Assembly: GCA_025529335.1 (NCBI GenBank)
Contig: JAMYHX010000595.1
Span: 1 to 23,232, forward strand
Length of the DNA stretch: 23,232 nucleotides
DNA from: Rhizopus sp. PT2906
Taxonomy: Eukaryota > Mucoromycota > Mucoromycetes > Mucorales > Rhizopodaceae
Reading direction: 5' to 3'
Both the position numbers and the translations under genes were made by a program. Every line of letters starts with the position of its first letter. Position 1 is the stretch's first letter. Below, piece by piece: positions 9,774 to 19,872 of this stretch. The notes below the pieces were generated by a model, which was not told the origin of the DNA, ran no database searches, and saw only the letters and a program-made list of their open reading frames with translations.

Positions 9774-10961
9774 TTAATCTTTCTTTTCAATATTTGTTTT
9801 ATGTTCGCAAGGTTCGTTTATGGCCTTGTTCTCCTTTAGTGCAGCAGAGCAGAGCTGTGTTAAGCGAGCAAACTTTGAGGTATCGTCATCTTCTTGATGT
9901 TCTGCTGGAGAAGGAGGAAAAGAAGAATTGGTTGTACTAGGAGCCGATGATTTAACTTCATTTTGTACTATATATATAAAAGTGTTAGCTTCAAAGTCTG
10001 TACTTTATCTTTTTCTTGTTTACGAGTCTGTTGAAGTAATTGATAGTGATGATAAGGAGATGGATGATTACCATTTTCTGTATTGTTGTTTTCATTGTTT
10101 TCATTTAAAGTACCATTACCGCTCACCAAAACAGGATAGGGAGAATAAATTGGTAAGACGTATTGTTGTTGCATGATCTGATCCTTTGAGTAGGCAGTGG
10201 TCGTAGGAGTACCAGAGGCACTTGAGGCAGTAGTACCAGTAGCCACGCTGTAATAGGCATCATAAGACTGACCATACTGATTAAGATTAGGAGGATACCC
10301 AAATGCAGTAAGGCCAGGTGTAGGAGTAGCAGGGGCAGCAGCAGCTACTGATGGCGAGACAGTTGTAGATGTTGTGTTTGGACCCGTGTTTGAAGCGGCG
10401 TTGGAAGGATTAAATTCCGGCTTGATCTCCTTAGAACCATCTACTAGATAAGAACCATATGAGATCACCCCTCCCTCCACGTTATATCACTTACCGCTTG
10501 ACTGCTTCTGTCTTCTTCTATAAGGTCCACGCTTGATCCCTTTTTTACGTTCTTTTCTGACCGAATTGACACAGGTATCTGCTATACCATATTTTATACA
10601 ACGAGGACAGGGCCTAGCATCATCACATTTTTTACAAGCCTTTTGGCAATTGGCTAAATAATAGAGAAATTAGGTTAATAATAAATATCATGTCGTCATC
10701 AGATAACAATTTTTTTCTTTTTTTTTTTTTTCGTCTGTGTATAAACTTACTGCATGCATTTTTAACCTGCTTACGTTTGATACCATTGCCAAGGGGGGTA
10801 CTTGTCATATCCTGTGGGGTATGAATAGATGTAACTGAAGGAGTACTGTTAGTAGCAGTAGCAGTAGTAGTAGTAGCGGTAGCTGTAGAAGCTGGTTGCG
10901 ATTCAGCATCAGGGTAAGGAGATGGGTAAGTTGCAGTATAATAGACTGTTGTTGCTTGCAT
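9774..10961 (-). CDS. Zn2Cys6 (fungal Gal4-type) transcription factor, 327 aa, 4 exons
   Basis: Exons on minus: 10961-10751, 10653-10495, 10443-10024, 9967-9774; introns 97, 51 and 56 nt. The binuclear zinc cluster is assembled across intron 1: Cys70, 73, 80, 86, 89 and 98 (C-X2-C-X6-C-X5-C-X2-C-X8-C), reading NACTNCQKACKKCDD then RPCPRCIKYGIADTC, followed by a basic linker (RKERKKGIKRGPYRRR). Such proteins bind DNA in the nucleus. The cluster resembles the Ert1/AcuK group, regulators of gluconeogenesis and respiratory growth, but that link is tentative. The N-terminus is Thr/Ala-rich and the C-terminal half is low-complexity (Tyr/Gln/Asn/Ser/Thr), a possible activation domain. The ATG at 10961 is the first in frame. 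It is divergent from cytochrome c and convergent with the carrier gene, about 71 nt between stops. Confidence 0.9.
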
Positions 10962-11813
10962 ATTAACCAATAGTTCCCTTTTATCTTTTTCCTTTAACGA
11001 GTATATTCTTTATATATTATAAAGATAGCTGAAGTATTGAGAGGAAAGGGAAAGAGAGAGAGAAAGAAAAAAAGCGGCGATAGAAACTGACTCTAATTTT
11101 TTATTTTAAAAAAAGGGGGTGTGTGTGTGTGAGAGAGAGAACGTTATGTTTTTTTTTCTCTTTCTTTTTTTGTTAAATTAGTTCATTTGAGTGGTTCATT
11201 GCTTATGATTTATCAACTTCATTATTTAATGAAGAATGAGTTAAACATAAGGTATTCTACATGATGGCTTTAGGACAAGTGTGTATATAAAGATGATTTA
11301 TTAGTGACAGTTAATACATCATCATTCTTAAGAGAACAGAGTGACGATGATGATATATGTTTGATGAAGTGATGAGGGAGTGTAATAAACTTGCATGGCA
11401 AGAATATTCCAATAGAGAAAAGAAAAACAGAAATATAGACTCATACATTGTTTAAAACTTGTCCTATAGTCATTGACCCGTGCTCTTCCTACTGTGTTTT
11501 TCCAACCTTGGGATTCAGTAACTGTAATCCTGACAAGAGTCTATGAAGATGTGTAAATCCACTAGACAACATTTTCATTACAAATCCTTCTATGGATGAC
11601 AATAGCATTTAAAATAACAAACAACTTGAGTCAAAACCTTTGTCCAAGACCACATCCAAAGGCAGCCGAAAATATCCGATGAGAGCGGTGCCTGAAACAT
11701 GAGATATGGGACAGCGAAACGGAAGGGGGGCTTGTAAAGATTTAAATTGAAATATTTTTGTCAGATTACTTCTTCTTCTTTTATCTCTTTAACCCCCCAC
11801 TCTATTATTAAAA
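10962..11813. promoter_or_regulatory. Divergent promoter region between the Zn2Cys6 regulator and cytochrome c
   Basis: About 850 nt shared by two head-to-head genes. It contains A/T-rich stretches, a GA-rich stretch near 11041-11068, a GT-then-GA microsatellite at 11119-11140, and, just before the cytochrome c start, a pyrimidine stretch (CTTCTTCTTCTTTTATCTC) followed by CCCCCC. No gene was seen. Specific binding sites cannot be assigned by eye. Confidence 0.5.
11119..11140. repeat. GT/GA microsatellite
   Basis: A GT dinucleotide run passes directly into a GA run. It lies in the divergent promoter region and is a simple-sequence repeat. Confidence 0.9.
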
Positions 11814-12252
11814 ATGGCTGGTGACGCTACTGCTGGTGCTAAGCTCTTCAAGACTCGTTGTGCTCAATGCCACACCGTTGAAGAAGGTGGACCTCACAAG
11901 GTCGGTCCTAACCTTCACGGTATCTTTGGCCGTAAGTCTGGTCAAGCCGCTGGTTATTCTTACACTCAAGCCAACATTGATAAGGGTGTTGTTTGGGATG
12001 AACAAACTCTTAACGACGTAAGTTTGGTATTGTAATTGAACAAACAGATGATTTAACAATGAATGACAATAGTACCTCGTTAACCCCAAGAAGTACATCC
12101 CTGGTACCAAGATGGCCTTTGCTGGTTTCAAGAAGGATAAGGATCGTGCCGATGTTGTTGCTTACTTGAAGGTAAAAAAAAATGATAATGAAAGGGAAGA
12201 GAGAGAGAGAGTTGCTAACACTGATCATAAACTATTATAGGAGAGCTGTTAA
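11814..12252 (+). CDS. Cytochrome c, 104 aa, 3 exons
   Basis: Exons: 11814-12017, 12073-12171, 12241-12252. The protein is the mobile electron carrier between respiratory complexes III and IV in the mitochondrial intermembrane space. Heme attachment CAQCH gives Cys16, Cys19 and the axial His20; the other axial ligand is Met82 in PGTKMAF. Conserved segments include KVGPNLHGIFGRKSGQ, GYSYTQAN and NPKKYIPGTK. Codons are mostly C- or T-ending (GGT, AAG, GTC), unlike the AT-rich neighbours, as expected for a highly expressed gene. The last exon encodes only Glu-Ser-Cys and the stop. The preceding 69-nt intron starts GTAAAA, contains GCTAAC and ends TATTATAG, and stays open in frame up to its own final TAG. 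Confidence 0.97.
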
Positions 12253-12866
12253 ATTCTGTATTCTATACACTCCCATTGTTTATTAATGTATTAAAGGAAT
12301 TTTTTAGAAATAAATCAAGTATATATAAAACGACATTTGTTATAGTCACATCACTTCTATCCTTGTCTTTTAGTCCTTCATAATTACATCATTCTGACCC
12401 TGGATGTAAGTTTTTTTTTTTTAGGCTTATGTTCGGAGTTGAATTATGAACTGTTGGATCGTCTGAAGTCCAGGTTTTTTTTTTTATTCCAAAAAGATCT
12501 ATTTCGATTTCTTTTCCATGTTAAACATGTGTCAATCAAAGTCAGTGTTAAATATGGAAAATGCTGATGTTGATCTAAACAAGGACAATAATAAAAGACA
12601 TAAATAAAGATCAGCAATTATGACGAAAACTGTTTGTTTATTCAACAATACGATAAGAGAGAGAGAGATAAGCATCGTTTGGATGCTTTGTTTTTGATAA
12701 TTTCATACTTTATAGGCTAAAAGGCAATATGTTTGATTTAAAAAAAAAAAAAAAAAGAGGAGATATGTTTATTATAAATGTGTATGTCTTAAAAAAAAAG
12801 GAACGGAAAGGAAGAGGGACGACATTTTATTCTTCTGCTTAAAAAAAAAAGGGTGAATATATAGAC
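12253..12866. other. Convergent intergenic interval downstream of cytochrome c
   Basis: About 615 nt between two convergent genes, so it should hold both 3' untranslated regions and terminators. It contains homopolymer T tracts (around 12411-12423 and 12475-12485), A tracts (around 12740-12755, 12791-12799, 12841-12850) and a GA run near 12655-12668. An imperfect inverted pair TTTTCCATGTTAAACA / TGTTAAATATGGAAAA lies at about 12511-12561. No coding region was seen. Confidence 0.5.
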
Positions 12867-13903
12867 TCATAAGCAGTTTTCAACATTACCTCTCATAGAA
12901 TTTCTGTTGGTTCGTCCAGTGCTTAAATTGCTGCTCAAAGATTGTCTCTTTAAATCAATTGACATTGCCCTATTGCTTCCATTGCGTTCTATTGACAAGG
13001 TTAACATACGTTTGTTAGATAGCAAGGATTTACCTTTTAGGAAATCAGTAGGGCCATCATAGGGACGAATTTTTGCAAGTGCATGTGTTACGTTATCAAT
13101 ATAGGCCTTTTTAGCTATATACACGTTCAATCTTGAGTTTTCTCTCTCTTTTTTTTAATGTCTTTACCTGTAGCTGGATGCTCAAAGATAATCAATGCAC
13201 GAGTATCGGATAACCACTTAATCTTGTATCCCCCGCGCATGGATTCATAGTTCCTAAATATGTCATGTAAATGATGAGTTTTGAATGCTGGAGGAAAATC
13301 ATAACAATCCAATATGGTGGTTGGTTCATCGACTGGAGGGACTTGAACTAGGAAATGTCAGCAAAGAAACTAAATAACAAGACATTTACCTGTAGTGTCA
13401 AGATAAGAATCCAAAAGACGACTGGCTCTCTTACTTTTTCTTGCATTTGCTTTGTCATCATCAAAGGACCCATATCTATCATATTGTCTCAAGATATTCT
13501 CCCAGTCTTCTTGAGGACATTCATTATCATATTCAGAATAGTCTTTTTTATCCTAAACTAGCATGGTCAATAATTGCTACAAGAATGGGATTCGACTACC
13601 AACATAATCCAAGTCATCATCTGTCAAAAAGCTATTGCGACTAAACCGGTTGCTACTAGGACGACGAGATTGCATAGAAGATCGCTTGGAAGAGAGACTA
13701 GCTTCGACTACTATATCACTAGGCCTATACTTGCTTATGCTATTTCTTCTTGAACCCATGTCATCTACTGTTGGTTCTGATGATGACCAACTTTGATTAT
13801 TGTCTGCTGTACGTCTATGAAGAGGAACATAGGCTGACATACTGTTTCGCTTTGAACTCATTTCTTTTTCAGGAGTTTGTTGTTGTTTATTATTTATATC
13901 CAT
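12867..13903 (-). CDS. R3HCC1L/Thc1-type RRM-like domain protein, 296 aa (or 281), 4-5 exons
   Basis: Exons on minus: 13903-13604, 13552-13390, 13347-13168, 13114-12867; introns 51, 42 and 53 nt. The first donor is weak (GTTGGT) but is the one that keeps frame. The N-terminal half is Ser/Arg-rich and low-complexity (repeated RRNS, KRSS, RRPSS motifs), a likely phosphorylation-prone disordered region. An acidic segment follows (DYSEYDNECPQEDWENIL). The C-terminal half holds a compact domain: TILDCYDFPPAFKTHHL, HDIFRNYESMRGGYKIKWL, DTRALIIFEHPAT, then HALAKIRPYDG. It matches in form the RRM-like C-terminal domain of the animal R3HCC1/R3HCC1L proteins and their fungal Thc1-type relatives; the R3H domain itself is not seen. 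RNA-related function is inferred only. A possible extra 45-nt intron (13037-12993) would remove 15 residues without shifting frame. Confidence 0.8.
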
Positions 13904-13952
13904 CGAGAGACAAAAAAAAGGAGTGGAATAAATGCGTATGTTATAATATTTA

Positions 13953-13992
13953 TGTGTGTGTGTGTGTGTGTGTGTGTATGTATATGTGTGTG
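13953..13992. repeat. TG microsatellite
   Basis: A (TG)n run with slight TATG interruptions, just upstream of the R3HCC1L-type gene start (13903, minus strand), so within its promoter or 5' leader. Confidence 0.9.
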
Positions 13993-14140
13993 GGAGAGTG
14001 AAGACAAAAAAAATTAATGCGGACAGAAAAATTGAGAAAGCAAGGTCGGACTTGAGTAAAAATGGATGCTCATTTTACACTAAAAATAGTTACTTTAATG
14101 TTACTTTAATGAAAAGCAAAAAATAAAAAGAATATTGACT

Positions 14141-15071
14141 TTAATAGGGTGCATAATATCCGCCTCTACCGCGACTATTAAAGTGTAAGAGTCGATGTTA
14201 TTGCATTCATCATGACTTACCCTCGTCCACGATAGCCATACACTGGTGAATGACCATAGTATGGCATATAGCCTCCTCTAAAAGCTCCACGACCTCTACC
14301 TCGACCACGCGCAGAGAAACCAGGGACATTCGTACGCTTTGGACTCACTTTTAATAAGCGAGCTCTGAATAAACTATTGTCCAAGGCAACAGCTGCATTA
14401 ACAAAACTTGGTTCAGCAAATTCCACATATGCATATCTTTGTAAATAAAAATGTAAATCAGTCTCTCTCTCTCTCTCTGTCTTTATTATTCTTTCTTACC
14501 CTTTAGGATGTCCAGTAAATTTATCGCAAAGAATAGTAACTCTATTTATAGTGCCACAGGATTGAAAGTGAGCCTGTAATTCTTCAGGTGAAGCTCCGTA
14601 ATCAACCTATGGATGATTATCTCATCAGTATATTTATCCACATAAAAGGATATTCTCCTTTTCTCTCTCTCTCTCTCTTTTTTTTTTTTTTCTTTTTTTT
14701 ACATTGCCAACATAAATTGAACGACTGTCAACTGCTTCTTTATCTTTTTGGAGAATATGTATTCATATTATTTTTCCTTTTTTTGACAGCAACATCTTTT
14801 CCTAGACTCACCTTCTTCAGGATGCATTGACTTTTCAACTTCGGCTTGCATGTCGCGAAGTTTAGCTGCCTCATTTTCCATTTCCTTAACACGTTGTTTC
14901 ATAGCCTCCAGTTCCTAATTCGTCGTCAATAATTTTTTTTTAAATGTTTGCAATTTGATTTACCTTGTCGACTTCAGAAATGTCTCCGGTGTTGTTAGCA
15001 GCATTATTGTTGTCGTTATCAGTGACCTTGTTGGTTTCTTGATTAACTGTTGTCTTGTCAGTTTCACTCAT
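14141..15071 (-). CDS. Nuclear poly(A)-binding protein, PABPN1/Pab2 type, 198 aa, 6 exons
   Basis: Exons on minus: 15071-14964, 14914-14812, 14731-14703, 14606-14500, 14436-14221, 14174-14141; introns 49, 80, 96, 63 and 46 nt, all phases closing. Exon 3 is only 29 nt. Domain order matches PABPN1/Pab2: a short acidic/Asn-rich N-terminus, a coiled coil (ELEAMKQRVKEMENEAAKL, about 37-65), one RRM (about 73-150) with RNP2 SIYVGN and RNP1 KGYAYVEF (115-122), and an RG/RGG C-terminus with Tyr (GRGRGRGAFRGGYMPYYG) that is probably arginine-methylated. The S-I-Y-V-G-N-V-D-Y-G and cysteine-containing QSCGTINRVTILCDKFTGHPKG sections are near-diagnostic of the family. These proteins bind poly(A) in the nucleus, affect tail length and link transcripts to exosome processing. 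It is head-to-head with TERT. Confidence 0.95.
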
Positions 15072-15824
15072 GTTTTATAAAATACGCGATCAAATAGAAA
15101 AGAAAAAGTTTTCTACAGTCAACACTGGGCTCTCTCTCAAATACAATATTCGCTCCTTCAAAAAAATTTTTACTCAGATTGAAAGAGAATGATTGGTTCA
15201 AATTCATTTTCAACGAGTAATGAAGGAGACACGTACTGATTGGACTTGGTTCATATACAGTTTTGTGAAAAGAGACTTTAGTCCATTTTGATAACCATGG
15301 TATCGTATATCGTTCCAAGCAGACATCTAACCATATGATTTTTTGGACAACATTTCTCTCTACTTTATCTTTGTACTGATAGCCTAGTGTATTAAATATG
15401 ACGTATACCTTTCATCAAATCTGCATTTTACTTTTTACCCATGCTGTTTCTACACCTAGTTTTGTCAATGAATAAACCATGATCGACTAGTAACGACATT
15501 GATACTCAGTTTGTTGAAGTATATACTTTGCAAAAGCTTTTTTTTTTACTGCTCCAAAAGCTCCTTCTGTCAGTATGGCCTGATTTGATCGACTTGATTC
15601 CACTGTGAAAATAAAAGCGCGACCAATGGCACACATGGCCACACCCACCCTTCGCGTCTATTTAACGAGCAAAAGCTCACAAAAAGGTTCGCGCGTAGGA
15701 TGAAAAGGACATGTCGGACATTTTGAAAAATTCTGTTGTTGCTCACAACAGAAAGCATGCGCATACAAACAGTGATGTTTTATAGTTTCCAAAACTAAAA
15801 CTTTCTTTTTTTTTTTTTAATTTT
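15072..15824. promoter_or_regulatory. Divergent promoter region between PABPN1/Pab2 and TERT
   Basis: About 750 nt. It includes a CCAAT sequence at 15623-15627, a perfect 9-bp hairpin TTCTGTTGT / ACAACAGAA (15731-15739 with 15745-15753, 5-nt loop) about 70 nt before the TERT start, the palindrome ATGCGCAT just after it, and a T tract at 15806-15819 directly before the start codon. A minus-strand open stretch at 15318-15064 is the PABPN1 leader rather than a gene. No RNA gene was recognised. Confidence 0.55.
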
Positions 15825-18800
15825 ATGCACAAACTCCCAAAGTATTTTTATTCATCATTTGAACGCATACAGAACTTGAAAGAGTACTTTGGTGATGCAC
15901 TTGACTTGAGAAATAACCATGAGCTTTTGACATTAGCAAAGCGCATTGTGATCATTACTCCTCATGATAGAAAATATTATTCAGCAATGTGGCAAAAAGA
16001 TCCTCATTACAATAGAACTATAGTACTTGAATTGAACAAAGTAAAAACACTCACATAATATATCATTTTTTTTTTCAATTCCTCTGACAGAGGACAACGT
16101 TTTTGTGTTTAGTTTCTTGACGAACTTCAATGTTTTGCAGTGAGACAACAAAACCTTCTACACGTCCTTTTTGTGTCTCGTTCACTGGTAAGTAATCTAA
16201 TGAGTTTGAAACGTGTTTTACTGATCAAAAAAAAAAAAAGAGTCTCACAGGAGAATGCACAAATACGGCCATGAATGAATTCAAAACGAACAAAGCATGG
16301 GCACAGCTCTTTGAACAGTAAAGATATATTTAAATACAAAAGAATCATGTCTAAAGTGTTCCTTATCAAAGGGTTGGCCCCAGAGCATTTGGCGAACTTA
16401 TTTTGGATCATATAGTCATCACTAGACTCTCTAGTGGCGGATATTTCCAAATTTCAGGTACACAATATCATTCGTTCAAATGATGATATAGTCTTATACG
16501 ATTCATACACAAGGATACCCTATAAGTAGTTTGCCTAAACCCAAGATAAAGAAAAAAAATTCCAAGAGAAAAAGAGCGTCAGAAGAATCCAAAGATGGAG
16601 CGATTGCTCATCCGTCCAAACGTCCTAGATTATCAAGACGACACAAGAAAAAGTTGAAAATAGCAGAACAAAAACAAGAAGAGAAGCATACAGCAAAGCA
16701 GCCCATTCCAGATGAATTGTTCATCGATCGTAAATCTATTCGCTGTATACTGTCAGAGACAAAGGATATCGATGGGGAATTGATGACACGATCTTCTGAT
16801 AATGGTAAATGTTGCATTGTTACTACATGATCTAACAGTGTCCTAGATAGGGACCTGAAAGAAAAAATCGTGGGCTTTCTCAAGCATATCTTTCCAGAAG
16901 AGTTTTCCACTAAAAACAGAAAGGCAAGTATACACAGTGTAAAAGAGGACACGTTGGAAAGGGGGGGTTTACTAAAACCATCAAATAGAGACGATTTTTA
17001 CAAAAATATCAATCTATTCATCGAATTGCTAGCAGCATATACAAAAGACACCATAGGAATAAACCTCATCATCTGTTCAACACTATATGTCCTAGAAAAG
17101 TAAGTTCTCTTATTTGGAATATATGCCCAAATTGTCCTTACCCCGCTCTTGTTAGGAATTTGATGGAGACGTTATGGATATGGCACTTCCTCATGGCAAG
17201 GTAATATACAATATACTTAATTTATTATAATAAACTCATTTATTTTATAATCCCAAAAGGTGATATTGTTTATAAAGACACAGTTGAAAAAAGTCTTCCC
17301 ACTCGAATTCTGGGGCTCTCAACATAACTTTGATGTGATCTGTAGAGGTATGTTTTTATATATATAGCCAGTGCAAGATGGAGACTAATACCAAGTCAAC
17401 AGCTGTTAAATGCTATGTGAATAGAAATATGTATGAAAAGTTATCCTTGAGCGAAGTGTTGCATCGATTCAAAGTAAGTTGATTAATTGTCCACCCTAGT
17501 TTTCTCTCATACCTTTTTTTTCATAGACAAAAGATTGCAAGTGGCTATATACTCAATCAACCGAAAAAATGCCCTTGTCTGCGTCGCAAAAGGGGCATAG
17601 CCTGCTCACTCAAGCTCTTCGCTGGGTGTTTCATGGCTACATTGCTGTCCTGATTCGACAATTGATATATGTCACTCCCTTTTCTGGTGAACAAACCAAG
17701 CTCTTTTACTTTAGAAAGGATATCTGGTGCAAGATCAGTGATCGATTTCTGAAAAAGGTTGTCAACCAAGAGTTTTACAAGCCTATTGACACACATGCTC
17801 TCCATACTATAAAACTGGGTATCAGTAGAACGAAGCTGATCCCCAAGAAAAATGGATTTAGACTGATTGCTAATATGAAAAGAACAATCACTTTTGTAAA
17901 TACTCTATCATATGCTCGCACGCTTTTCTAAACTCACTCTGACCTTTAGACAGGAACTAATGGACTTGAACAGGGTTCTATCAATAAGAAATTAAGCCCA
18001 GCATTACCCATATTCAAGTTTGAACAGGTACGGTCTTTTTTTTTTTCTTTTGTCATATAACTTACTTTTTGTATTAGCAACAACCGAGTCTGTCAGGAAG
18101 CGCTGTCACCACGGGTCAGCTTTTTGAGAGATTAAGAGAGTACAAGCAAAAGATGCGAGAAAGGATGCAACATGGGTTGGTTCAAGAAAAGTAGGTCACC
18201 TTCAAATCTGATAAACAAGCTGACATAAGACATAGGTTATATTTTGTCAAAATTGATATTGCAAACTGTTATGATACACTAGATCAAGACTTACTCGTGA
18301 AAATACTAGAAAACATTTTAGATTCTGTAAAGTTCTCTCTAGCCTATATAGGAATATACTTACTCATAGATTGATTTAGAAAGAATACATTTACAAATAT
18401 CTGGAGTTATGGCGTGGATTTTCATTAAACTCAATGAAGAAAGTAGTTGGGACACCAGGTACAAAAAAAAAAGGATGATGACGCCTAAAATATAACTGGC
18501 TTACCTTTCTTATAAATAGATAAAATCAAGACAATAGACTTTTGTTCAAGAGAGATACGTAGCAAAAAAAAGGATTTCATTATTGTTGATATGGTAACTA
18601 CATGTTCACGAGCTTTCAGTTCACTGACGTTCTAGAGTAGAATCAAGGCTATACAAAGCGAGGTTCAGAAATATTGAGATTAGTAAAGGAGAGTATTAAG
18701 AACGACGTGCTAAAGGTTGAGTTATTGCAATGGCTAAAGAAATATACTGACATTTTATTATAGATTGGCGATAAATATTATCGACGACAGAGAGGCATAT

Positions 18801-19872
18801 CACAAGGTTCTTGTCTATCCAATGCTCTTTGCAAGTAAAAAGGCTATACCATCTTTTATATATCTTTAATCATGACTCTTGACACATATTTATAGCTTTT
18901 TCTTGGGTGAATTCGAAAAACATAAATTAGGATTTTTCAAAAAGGACAGAGATGATGTAAGGCTCAATAACGTTATCTTTGCTATCTAACCTTTCTTAAT
19001 AGCTTTTATTTCGTTTTGTGGATGATTTTATTTATATTACTCCCAGTAAAGAGCATGCTCAGCAGTTTTATCAAACAATGGTAACAGGTAAAATAGAATG
19101 AAAATGAAAAAAAAAGGATACAAGATAATGACGGTTCAAAAGGGTTAGCAGACTATGGGATTACTGTCAATGAGGAGAAATGCCTTTCAAACCTTGAGGA
19201 CAACATGGATGAGTTTCCTTGGCTGGGTTATCGTTTTAACACTCGAAATCTTAATGTCCATCTTGACTTGGCAAATGCTACTTACTTGGGTATGTCCTAT
19301 ATGAATACATACACTCCCCCACTTATGAAATAGAATAGACCTCGTCTCTACGGTTACGGTCGACTATGTAGGCAACATTGAAAAGACATTGCTCAACAGC
19401 CAAGTCAGGTAGTTGATGATAATATATAATACAATGGGAGACTTATAATTATAGAAATATCAAAATGAAAATGAACAATATATTGATTCACACCGACCTC
19501 AACACGATCAGAGCAATATCTCGCAATTTCAAAGACATCTTTTATCTTTCGGCAAGAAGATTAGAAATACAGACAAGCAAACTATATAAAAGCCCTCGTC
19601 GCTTCTTTAACCCACAATCGATCTTGAGTAAAAAAAAAAAAAGCTTGCTTAGGCGTATCATATTGTACTTATTTGTCTCAATAGATACTATTATAAAAAC
19701 GGCCAACGTCGTCGAAAAAAGTATACCCAAAACACTAAAAAAGGAAAAGGTGATGATAAATTACTTTGTGATCTATTGGATGGTGTTCCGAAAGAAACAG
19801 ATGTACAAGGAAATATGCGATGGCCTGGAATGGGAAATGAGAGGTCGAAAGTTGTTTGAACAAAGTATTTAA
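15825..19872 (+). CDS. TERT: Telomerase reverse transcriptase, about 980 aa, about 22 exons
   Basis: Exons: 15825-16040, 16113-16187, 16241-16317, 16357-16457, 16514-16804, 16847-17099, 17156-17200, 17260-17347, 17403-17473, 17527-17895, 17950-18027, 18078-18190, 18236-18326, 18380-18458, 18520-18593, 18641-18715, 18764-18834, 18896-18956, 19003-19087, 19143-19289, 19339-19408, 19455-19872; introns 39-72 nt. TERT extends chromosome ends in the nucleus by copying its RNA subunit. Seen in order: TEN-like N-terminus ending SSGGYFQISG; Lys-rich linker; RNA-binding domain with VFPLEFWGSQHN, KLSLSEVLHRFKTKDCKWL and T motif IYVTPFSGEQTKLFYFRKDIW; motifs 1-2 KLIPKKNGFRLIANMK; A YFVKIDIANCYDTLD; B' RRQRGISQGSCLSNALC; C FRFVDDFIYITP; D YGITVNEEK; E FPWLGYRF; then the C-terminal extension. 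All three catalytic Asp are present, so it looks functional. All phases close except exon 6 to exon 7, where canonical sites shift frame. B' has Ser for the usual Pro. Confidence 0.96.

Noticed and set aside
15064..15318. 84-codon minus-strand open stretch
   Set aside because: It overlaps the PABPN1 start and leader in another frame, with no motif and no splice partner.
15072..15824. Telomerase RNA gene next to TERT
   Set aside because: I looked for a CTAACCC-like template in the TERT flanks and found none; the telomere repeat of this organism is unknown to me, so absence is only weak evidence.
16127..16952. Minus-strand open stretches of 107 and 114 codons
   Set aside because: Antisense shadows of TERT exons 2-6, hydrophobic only because the sense strand is Lys-rich.
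18236..19289. Reverse transcriptase of a retrotransposon or group II intron
   Set aside because: T motif, motif 1-2 spacing, WGSQHN and KTKDCKWL segments upstream and the TERT-type motif E are not found in retrotransposon RTs; no integrase, RNase H or LTRs are present.
19465..19872. Separate small plus-strand gene starting at ATG 19465
   Set aside because: It is the last TERT exon; frame continues from exon 21 through a normal intron and the content fits the TERT C-terminal extension.
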